From CG2-30-40-21 sp043806395 (GTDB lineage: Bacteria; UBA9089; CG2-30-40-21): DNA of 8,579 nucleotides. Shown in pieces: positions 1 through 4,715 of the stretch (positions are counted from its first letter, which is position 1; every line of letters begins with the position of its first letter). Where the stretch lies: assembly GCA_043806395.1 (NCBI GenBank), contig JAZDHC010000086.1, positions 1 to 8,579 of the forward strand, written 5' to 3'. The translations under genes and the position numbers were made by a program. The notes under the pieces are model-generated. The model worked only from the letters and a program-made list of their open reading frames with translations. It searched no databases and was not told where the DNA came from.

Positions 1-1196
1 TCCTTATTTCTGATAGCAAATCGCAGCATCAATGGGGTGATTAACACAGAAACAATGACCACAAGTACTATGGCTGAAAAAATATCTTTGGATAGTATCC
101 CCAGATTCAAACCAATTGAGGCAATAACCAAGGTCAATTCATTTCTTGGAACAAGGGCAATGCCAATAATCAATGAATCCTTAAGATTAAACCTGCCTAT
201 CTTTCCGCCTATAAACCCACCCATAACTTGACTGATAATAGTTGAAAGGACAAGCACTATCCCAAATAGCCCTACATTACCCATAGCCTTAATATCAAAC
301 AAAAGCCCGATATTAAGAAAAAAGAATGGGACAAAGAATCCATTGGAAATACCACTTATTCTATAACTCATTGTTTCTGTTTTGAATCTTGGAATCATGG
401 AGATAGAGATGCCAAATAAAAAGGCACCAACAATAGCACTCAGTCCCATTTTTTCTGTAAGATAGGCAAGCATAAAGAGTACGCCTATGATTATGGCAAA
501 GTTTGCCTCTTCCACAAGCATTCGATCCGTTAATCGAGACAGCCAGGGGAAGACATATTTGCTGGCTAAGAATATCAATAAGCCAAAACCTGCTGCCTCA
601 AGAAAAATAATGATAATGGTAAGAGATGAAATATTGCCTGTTTGAATAATCCCCATGACAATGGAAAGGATAATTAACCCAATAAAGCTGTCAGCAACAG
701 CTGAAATAAGGATGGTACTTCCAGCCGCAGTAGCCAGATACCTCATGTCAATTAAGGCACGAAGGCTGACACCAATACTGGTAGCAGACATAGCCAGACC
801 CACCATCAATGCTCCATTGATTGCCGACTGATGAAAAATTGTTGATGAAAAGAGAATTGCTACCAGAAAGCCGCCAAGAAAGGGAAAGATTGTTCCCAGA
901 ATAGCTGTTGGCAGGGATCTTTTAATAGAACCAGCAAGCCTTTCCAATTCAATCTTTTCAAATCCTATGGAAAACAACAAAAAGATGATGCCTATCTCTC
1001 CAAGAAGTTTAATTACCGCAGCAGAATGAGTCAGAATACCATCTGGAGTAGAAATAATAATAAGCCCCAGTATAGGACCCAGAATAACCCCCAGTATAAT
1101 CTCACCAAAGATAGACGGAAGGCTTATCCTTTCAAAACCCTCTCCAATGAGCTTGATAAGGATTAATATTATCCCTATGATCAAGATGACTTCCAT
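1..1196 (-). CDS. CPA2/Kef-type cation:proton antiporter, 3' end beyond the window
   Basis: An open minus-strand frame runs from ATG at 1196 to the left edge, giving 398 codons without a stop, so the C-terminus is missing. The translation is a polytopic membrane protein with many hydrophobic segments. It has hallmarks of the Na+/H+ exchanger / KefB family: FLLFSIGFE near residue 70, a stretch ending SATSIGVSLRAL near 135-150, SAVADSFIGLI near 165-175, and PRNELTLVIASIGLNLG in the C-terminal half, matching the family's PRGE-like helix. The expected role is exchange of Na+ or K+ for H+ across the inner membrane; the ion cannot be read from sequence. The start is supported by GGAG 8 nt upstream. 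It lies 116 nt downstream of the CBS-domain gene on the same strand and probably shares its promoter. No TrkA-N domain is visible before the cut-off. Oddity: where many relatives have two adjacent acidic residues, this one reads Asp169-Ser170. Confidence 0.9.
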   Translation of the reverse strand, partial: MEVILIIGIILILIKLIGEGFERISLPSIFGEIILGVILGPILGLIIISTPDGILTHSAAVIKLLGEIGIIFLLFSIGFEKIELERLAGSIKRSLPTAILGTIFPFLGGFLVAILFSSTIFHQSAINGALMVGLAMSATSIGVSLRALIDMRYLATAAGSTILISAVADSFIGLIILSIVMGIIQTGNISSLTIIIIFLEAAGFGLLIFLASKYVFPWLSRLTDRMLVEEANFAIIIGVLFMLAYLTEKMGLSAIVGAFLFGISISMIPRFKTETMSYRISGISNGFFVPFFFLNIGLLFDIKAMGNVGLFGIVLVLSTIISQVMGGFIGGKIGRFNLKDSLIIGIALVPRNELTLVIASIGLNLGILSKDIFSAIVLVVIVSVLITPLMLRFAIRNK

Positions 1197-1204
1197 GATT
1201 ATAA

Positions 1205-1208
1205 CTCC
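1205..1208 (-). promoter_or_regulatory. Ribosome binding site of the antiporter gene
   Basis: GGAG on the minus strand lies 8 nt before the ATG at 1196. It supports that start in a frame with no annotated right-hand neighbour to fix it. Confidence 0.65.
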
Positions 1209-1228
1209 ATGTCAGGTTATTTAGACTG

Positions 1229-1297
1229 TAGGCTGTTAGTTTTTGAGGTGGATTGCATCAATAATTCCGTGTTTCTGCTTCTTCACCCTACAGCCTA
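1229..1297. repeat. Interrupted inverted repeat in the CBS-antiporter intergenic gap
   Basis: TAGGCTGT at 1229-1236 is the exact reverse complement of ACAGCCTA at 1290-1297, with 53 nt between. Outside the arms, AGA and TCT could also pair if a 3-nt bulge is allowed. There is no T-run, so it is not a classical terminator. It may be a weak RNA structure between two co-transcribed genes or the remains of a dispersed repeat. Eight base pairs with a long loop could occur by chance. Confidence 0.35.
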
Positions 1298-1312
1298 TCT
1301 ACCTGAGCACTA

Positions 1313-1786
1313 TTACAGCCCCATCATATTTAAGATACGACCAACAACATCTATCTTGCCAACGATACCTACAACTCGTTTGTTTTCAACCACAGGAATA
1401 CTCTGTATCTTATGCTCAAACATGAGAAAAGCAGCTTCATCTACTGTATCTTCAGGAGAAAGGGTTATAGGATGGAGGCTCATAATTGAACGAATGTTTG
1501 GGGTTCCCAGAAAACATTTTTCAACCAATAATCTATTTCTGGTTGAGCCATGAAACAGGATGAGTTTTAATAGATCGGTCTGAGAGATTATGCCAACTAA
1601 TTCGTTGTTTTTATCTATTACAGGAAACGAAAGGTAGTCGTACATCTCAATATCTGTAGCAAATTCAAGAAACTGTCCATCCTCTTTAACCGTAACCACA
1701 TCACGGCTCATAATCTCTTTGATCTTTTTTTTACCAAAATCTTTACACTTTTCCATTATTGCATAGAAATCTATTCGTCTGGTCAT
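1313..1786 (-). CDS. Small protein of two CBS domains, likely regulator of the adjacent antiporter
   Basis: The protein has 157 residues from ATG at 1786. That start has a strong AGGAAGG Shine-Dalgarno just upstream (1792-1798); a longer TTG start at 1813 would add nine residues but looks less likely. Residues ~20-78 form the first CBS domain (KIKEIMSRDVVTV to GIISQTDLLKLI) and ~98-153 the second (IRSIMSLHPITL to GIVGKIDVVGRIL). The two together make a Bateman module with essentially nothing else attached. Both carry the G-h-h-x-x-x-D segment (Asp71, Asp146) that in known CBS pairs contacts the ribose or phosphate of AMP, ADP or ATP. No membrane segment or signal peptide is seen, so it should be cytoplasmic. 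It is the first gene after a near-consensus promoter and precedes the antiporter by 116 nt, so a nucleotide-responsive control of the transporter is plausible but inferred. The ligand is unknown. Confidence 0.88.
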   Translation of the reverse strand: MTRRIDFYAIMEKCKDFGKKKIKEIMSRDVVTVKEDGQFLEFATDIEMYDYLSFPVIDKNNELVGIISQTDLLKLILFHGSTRNRLLVEKCFLGTPNIRSIMSLHPITLSPEDTVDEAAFLMFEHKIQSIPVVENKRVVGIVGKIDVVGRILNMMGL

Positions 1787-1791
1787 AAACA

Positions 1792-1798
1792 CCTTCCT
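1792..1798 (-). promoter_or_regulatory. Ribosome binding site selecting the ATG start of the CBS protein
   Basis: AGGAAGG on the minus strand ends 5 nt before ATG 1786. It lies inside the reading frame of the longer TTG-start version, which argues for the shorter protein. Confidence 0.7.
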
Positions 1799-1892
1799 TT
1801 CTCTTTTTGACAAAGCTTATTAGCCAGTAGCAATTGCAACGCTACTTGTTTGTGTTATGCTCTCTATGGTTCTTTTCTTATCCATCTTGTAT

Positions 1893-1921
1893 ATTATAGC
1901 AGTTTTGTGTCTTGTAGTCAA
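1893..1921 (-). promoter_or_regulatory. Near-consensus sigma-70 promoter for the CBS-antiporter unit
   Basis: On the minus strand TTGACT (1916-1921) is followed after exactly 17 nt by a perfect TATAAT (1893-1898). The predicted transcription start is near 1886, giving a leader of about 100 nt before ATG 1786. The promoter lies at the truncated 5' edge of the decayed plus-strand surface-protein gene. No operator palindrome stands out around it. Confidence 0.8.
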
Positions 1922-1927
1922 CAAGAA

Positions 1928-2847
1928 AGTGAACAAACAACCATAGATAATGCACCGCTGAGCTGGCAAAATGCTACGATAACAGTTACGCTTACAGTAA
2001 CAGATCCCAGCCCATCATCAGGTGTAGCCAGAACCTGCTACTCTGTGAATCAGGGGACAGGGACTGTTGGTAGTTCCGTGGTTATCTTGGCAGAAGGAAC
2101 AAACACCCTGACATATTATTCTGTGGACAACGCAGGCAACACCGAGGCAGTAAAGACAGCAGCCAATATCGTGAAGATAGACAAGACCCCGCCTGTTATT
2201 ACTATCAGCACCCCAGCAAATGGTGCTATCATTCTTTCTACCCACAAACTACCATTACAGGCAATATCACAGACCTGTCCATAGCTGATTACGGAACAAT
2301 GACTATTGATGGAACTTCAAATGTGATCAGTATTATCGAAGATTCATTTACGGCAACTGCAACACTTTGCTATGGGAAAAACATTATCACCATAACCATC
2401 ATGGATAAGGCAGGAAATATCGGTTCAAAGACAGCCATTGTTGAAGTAGTAACCACAAAAGCAACCATCCCATCTAACCAAACAGGTGAAATAGAGGCAA
2501 CAGACGGAACAAAGATAGAGATCCTGAAAAATTACCCGGGCACAATGCCCCCTACCATTAATAACAATCCAAAAGAGGCAAATTTTGCTATGGCTGATCA
2601 GAATCTGCCAAAAGGGGTTGATATATCACAGTTGGCTGAGACAGTGCGGGAATTTAAGTTGTTTAATGAAGAGGATGCAACAAATGGCACAACCACAGGC
2701 AAATTCAAAACAACTATTCCATATCCAGCCACCATGCCTGATGATAAGGCTAAGGATCTTAGAATCTTCTGAATGGATCCATCTGACAATAGTTGGAAGT
2801 TGGTAGGTGGCACAGTGGATACAGCTAATCATACTGTTACAGCACGG
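1928..2847 (+). pseudogene. Decayed surface/secreted protein with an OmpL47-type beta-sandwich repeat
   Basis: This is a broken gene in at least two pieces. The first frame (open from 1850, family-like from about 1928) contains one extracellular repeat with DNAPLSWQNATITVTLT, AEGTNTLTYYSVDNAGNTE and VKIDKTPPVITIS, typical of OmpL47/Ig-like repeats in large surface proteins. Near 2220-2250 the similarity moves to the -1 frame (TTITGNITDLSIADYGTMTIDG), consistent with loss of one base, and continues to a TGA at 2770-2772. Downstream the same frame resumes (MDPSDNSWKLVGGTVDTANHTV), so that TGA is an internal nonsense codon; the context DLRIF-stop-MDPSDNSW suggests a former Trp or Arg codon. No signal peptide, ribosome binding site or plus-strand promoter precedes it, so the 5' part is also lost. 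Similarity appears to stop near 2847, where transposase-like sequence begins. Family assignment is from recognised motifs only. Confidence 0.75.
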
Positions 2848-2994
2848 GATTTTTATGGGAAACCACAAGCAAACATACCGCAAGCAAGTAAAAACAGGGC
2901 AAAGACAAAAGCTACCTATCGTTTTTTTGATAATGAGGCCGTAACAATGGATAAAATATTATCTTCGCATTGCGAATCCACAATAAACAGGATG
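2848..2994 (+). mobile_element. Remnant of a Tn5/IS4-type transposase (N-terminal DNA-binding domain only)
   Basis: The in-frame translation reads FYGKPQANIPQASKN, then KTKATYRFFDNEAVTMDKIL and SSHCESTINRM. This matches the pattern of the Tn5-type transposase N-terminal domain, in which an IPQA segment is followed by TKAxYRFFDN, V-T-x-x-x-I-L, a His, and E-x-T-x-x-R-M. About 49 residues are present. The following catalytic domain (expected QDTT-type DDE region) is absent; after 2994 the sequence no longer resembles a transposase in any frame I read. No insertion-sequence ends are evident. The fragment is fused in frame to the decayed surface-protein gene, probably through insertion followed by deletion. 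It cannot encode an active transposase. Confidence 0.72.
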
Positions 2995-3111
2995 AGAGAA
3001 GCTTATAGCGGGGGACATATCAAGGAATATGTGTTACCTTCTTTTGAACCATGCAGAAAAACCTTAACCTCTGACAAATGCAGTAACTTATTGATACGCA
3101 ACGCTCTCCTC
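2995..3111. other. Non-coding remainder between transposase remnant and tRNA promoter region
   Basis: The plus-strand frame stays open to 3153 and would read REAYSGGHIKEYVLPSFEPC onward. The composition and lack of recognisable motifs suggest fortuitous readthrough, not a protein. I see no ribosome binding site, terminator or repeat here. Confidence 0.4.
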
Positions 3112-3138
3112 AAATATTACAAAATATATGTAATATTT
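3112..3138. repeat. AT-rich 9-bp perfect palindrome next to the tRNA promoter
   Basis: AAATATTAC (3112-3120) and GTAATATTT (3130-3138) are exact reverse complements separated by 9 nt, all A/T. The palindrome ends 3 nt before the -35 element of the tRNA promoter. It could act as an UP element for the RNA polymerase alpha subunit or as an operator; it could also be a weak end for transcripts arriving from the left. Confidence 0.5.
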
Positions 3139-3141
3139 TAC

Positions 3142-3171
3142 TTGACATTTTGAAAATCTATGGCATAATAT
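3142..3171 (+). promoter_or_regulatory. Sigma-70 promoter of the tRNA-Val/tRNA-Asp cluster
   Basis: A perfect TTGACA at 3142-3147 is followed by TAATAT at 3166-3171 (18-nt spacer), or by the overlapping CATAAT at 3164-3169 (16-nt spacer). Either places transcription start within a few nucleotides of the mature tRNA-Val 5' end at 3180, giving a very short leader. The upstream DNA is strongly A/T-rich, as expected for a stable-RNA promoter. Confidence 0.75.
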
Positions 3172-3179
3172 ATAGTATT

Positions 3180-3255
3180 GGGCGGGTAGCTCAGCGGTTA
3201 GAGCACTTGCTTTACACGCAAGGGGTCACAGGTTCAAATCCTGTTTCGCCCACCA
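3180..3255 (+). tRNA. tRNA-Val, anticodon UAC
   Basis: A complete 76-nt cloverleaf. The acceptor stem GGGCGGG pairs with TTCGCCC (two G-U pairs at its base), the D stem is GCTC/GAGC, and the anticodon stem is CTTGC/GCAAG around loop TTTACAC. The anticodon TAC lies at 3213-3215, followed by a 5-nt variable region and T arm ACAGG-TTCAAAT-CCTGT. The discriminator is A and CCA is encoded. U34 allows reading of several GUN valine codons. It is the first gene of a two-tRNA transcript. Its last four bases also form the foot of the hairpin that follows. Confidence 0.97.
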
Positions 3256-3281
3256 TCTAAACCGTTTGCGGTTTAGATGGT
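3252..3281 (+). repeat. 13-bp perfect hairpin that includes the tRNA-Val ACCA end
   Basis: ACCATCTAAACCG (3252-3264) pairs without mismatch to CGGTTTAGATGGT (3269-3281) around the loop TTTG. The first four bases of the stem are the discriminator and CCA of tRNA-Val. There is no T-run after it, so it is unlikely to be an intrinsic terminator, and tRNA-Asp begins only 17 nt later. It is better read as a processing or folding structure in the tRNA precursor, or as a small repeat abutting the tRNA end. Confidence 0.85.
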
Positions 3282-3297
3282 TCAAATGGTTTAATAC

Positions 3298-3376
3298 GGA
3301 GTCGTGGTGTAGCCTGGTTTAACACATCTGCCTGTCACGCAGAAGATCGCGAGTTCAAATCTCGTCGACTCCGCCA
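3298..3376 (+). tRNA. tRNA-Asp, anticodon GUC
   Basis: A complete 79-nt cloverleaf. The acceptor stem GGAGTCG pairs perfectly with CGACTCC, and the D stem GTGT/ACAC has an 11-nt loop. The anticodon stem TCTGC/GCAGA surrounds CTGTCAC, with anticodon GTC at 3334-3336. The T arm is GCGAG-TTCAAAT-CTCGT with one G-U pair. The discriminator is G, the usual identity element for tRNA-Asp, and CCA is encoded. It follows tRNA-Val by 42 nt and shares its promoter. No terminator is evident between it and the channel gene 113 nt downstream, so readthrough into that operon is possible. Confidence 0.97.
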
Positions 3377-3475
3377 TTTAGATAGAAATAATCAACAACA
3401 ATGCAATTTAATTTCGCACTCATATCCTGCTAATCTACTTGCCAATTTCAAGTTCATACAATTCATATTAATACC

Positions 3476-3480
3476 AGAGG
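3476..3480 (+). promoter_or_regulatory. Ribosome binding site of the FNT-CBS gene
   Basis: AGAGG lies 9 nt before the ATG at 3490. In the 113-nt gap after tRNA-Asp I find no convincing promoter: TTGCCA at 3439-3444 has only poor -10 candidates downstream. Confidence 0.6.
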
Positions 3481-3489
3481 TAATGTATT

Positions 3490-4692
3490 ATGTCATCAGA
3501 ATTTCAAACAGATTCTTATTCACCCAAGGAAATGGCTGAACGAGTGGAAAATGTCGGGATCACAAAAGGAAATCTCGACTTCTGGTCAACCCTTGCTCTC
3601 TCAATTCTCGCCGGAGTCTTCATCGGGTTTGGTGCAATGTTTTCAACCTTTGTTATTCATGATTCATCGCTAACCGTTGGTTTTACCCGATTAATCGGCG
3701 GATTCACATTCTGCCTCGGATTGATTCTCGTTATTGTTGCTGGTGCTGAACTTTTTACTGGTAATACACTTATTGTCATGGCATTCGTCAGCAAAAAAAC
3801 AACGATGGGAAAACTGCTAAGAAACTGGGGCATTGTATTTATTGGCAACCTTATTGGTTCTCTCCTTCTGATACTGTTGGTTTTCTTATCCGACCACTGG
3901 GCAATGAATGATTATAAAGTCGGCGTCAAGGCATTGCAGATCGCTATTGACAAAGTCAATCTTTCCTTTATGGTAGCGTTTATACGAGGGATATTATGTA
4001 ATATTATAGTTTGTCTTGCAGTTTGGTTATGTTTTTCCTGCCGAAATACCGTAGATAAAATCATGGCAATCATTTTTCCGATAACTGCATTTGCCACCCT
4101 GGGGTTTGAACACAGTGTAGCTAACATGTTTTTTATTCCTGCTGGACTATTTTTGAAAAGCACTGCGGCAGTTCAGAAATTGGCAAATCCGGCAGCAATT
4201 GACAGTCTTACATGGGGATCATTTTTAATCAAAAATCTCCTACCGGTTACACTGGGTAACATTGTTGGTGGTTCAGTTATTATCGGTGTTGTTTACTGGT
4301 TTATTTATCTACGCAGAGATGCCCAAGAGCCAGTGCGTAAAATTATGACCAACGGACCCACCAGAGTCATACCGGAAACCACAGTACAGAAAGCTCTTGA
4401 CATTATGGGCGAAAAAAAGCAGTCAAGCATTCTTGTTGGCACCGAACAAGAGGCAATCGGTATTGTAAGTGAAGCTGATATTATAAGAAAGGTTATGGTC
4501 CAGCACAAAGATGCAGAAAAAGTGTTGATTACAGAGATTATGAGTTCACCGCTCATATCCGTTGATGTAAAAACTCCTATCTATGCAATTTACCAGATTA
4601 TGTCCAATAAAGGAATACGACATATTCTTATCACTGAAGCAGGAAAACAGATAGGATTTGTCTCAGTCAAAGATTTTCTGCGTAAAGGTTAA
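3490..4692 (+). CDS. Formate/nitrite-transporter family channel fused to two C-terminal CBS domains
   Basis: 400 residues. Residues ~30-275 are an FNT channel (FocA/NirC/HSC type, normally a homopentamer in the inner membrane passing formate, nitrite, hydrosulfide or similar small anions). It has about six membrane segments, the AELFTGN loop at 86-92, RGILCNIIVCLAVW at 166-179, FEHSVANMFF at 206-215 with His208 at the position of the conserved central pore His, and the GNIVGGS turn at 256-262. FNT proteins are usually about 250-290 residues long. Here a Bateman module follows directly: CBS1 ~282-340 (RKIMTNGPTRVIP to GIVSEADII) and CBS2 ~345-400 (ITEIMSSPLISVD to GFVSVKDFL). Both keep the G-h-h-S-x-x-D nucleotide-contact segment (Asp330, Asp395). 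The frame is continuous across the junction. The fusion suggests gating by adenine nucleotides, which is inferred. The substrate cannot be decided: no formate lyase, nitrite or sulfite reductase genes are nearby. Confidence 0.93.
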   Translation: MSSEFQTDSYSPKEMAERVENVGITKGNLDFWSTLALSILAGVFIGFGAMFSTFVIHDSSLTVGFTRLIGGFTFCLGLILVIVAGAELFTGNTLIVMAFVSKKTTMGKLLRNWGIVFIGNLIGSLLLILLVFLSDHWAMNDYKVGVKALQIAIDKVNLSFMVAFIRGILCNIIVCLAVWLCFSCRNTVDKIMAIIFPITAFATLGFEHSVANMFFIPAGLFLKSTAAVQKLANPAAIDSLTWGSFLIKNLLPVTLGNIVGGSVIIGVVYWFIYLRRDAQEPVRKIMTNGPTRVIPETTVQKALDIMGEKKQSSILVGTEQEAIGIVSEADIIRKVMVQHKDAEKVLITEIMSSPLISVDVKTPIYAIYQIMSNKGIRHILITEAGKQIGFVSVKDFLRKG

Positions 4693-4704
4693 TGTTTCAT
4701 GGGC

Positions 4705-4710
4705 AAGGTG
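4705..4710 (+). promoter_or_regulatory. Ribosome binding site selecting the peptidase start at 4716
   Basis: AAGGTG ends 5 nt before ATG 4716. The earlier ATG at 4692, overlapping the preceding stop codon, has AAGG only about 3 nt away, which is too close for good initiation. The later start also gives an ideal lipoprotein signal peptide. Confidence 0.65.
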
Positions 4711-4715
4711 TTATT

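Noticed and set aside
37..231. Plus-strand open frame opposite the antiporter
   Set aside because: It is antisense to a well-supported transporter gene and has no recognisable features of its own.
2225..2250. Programmed -1 frameshift joining the two parts of the surface gene
   Set aside because: No slippery heptamer of the X-XXY-YYZ type or following stem-loop is visible, and the gene has a second lesion and no 5' end, so mutation is the simpler explanation.
1850..2284. Plus-strand open frame read as an intact small secreted protein
   Set aside because: It starts at a TTG without a ribosome binding site, its first ~26 codons overlap the minus-strand promoter and do not resemble the family, and it ends just after the frame of the similarity has shifted. 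It is a fragment of a pseudogene.
2770..2772. Selenocysteine or reassigned UGA codon
   Set aside because: No selenocysteine-type hairpin follows, the gene is otherwise broken, and the long intact genes in the window (for example ftsK) contain no in-frame TGA. Kept only as a low-probability check under findings.
2773..3153. Plus-strand open frame read as a separate gene
   Set aside because: Its ATG directly follows the TGA of the preceding frame with no initiation signal, and its content is surface-protein tail plus transposase fragment, so it is part of the same decayed region.
3252..3281. Intrinsic terminator after tRNA-Val
   Set aside because: The stem is strong but is followed by TCAAATGG, not a T-run, and tRNA-Asp with no promoter of its own lies just downstream.
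3279..3289. GGTTCAAATGG as a piece of a third, degraded tRNA T arm or an attachment site
   Set aside because: It repeats nine bases of the tRNA-Val T arm (3231-3239), but no further cloverleaf parts surround it, and no integrase or second attachment-like copy is in the window.
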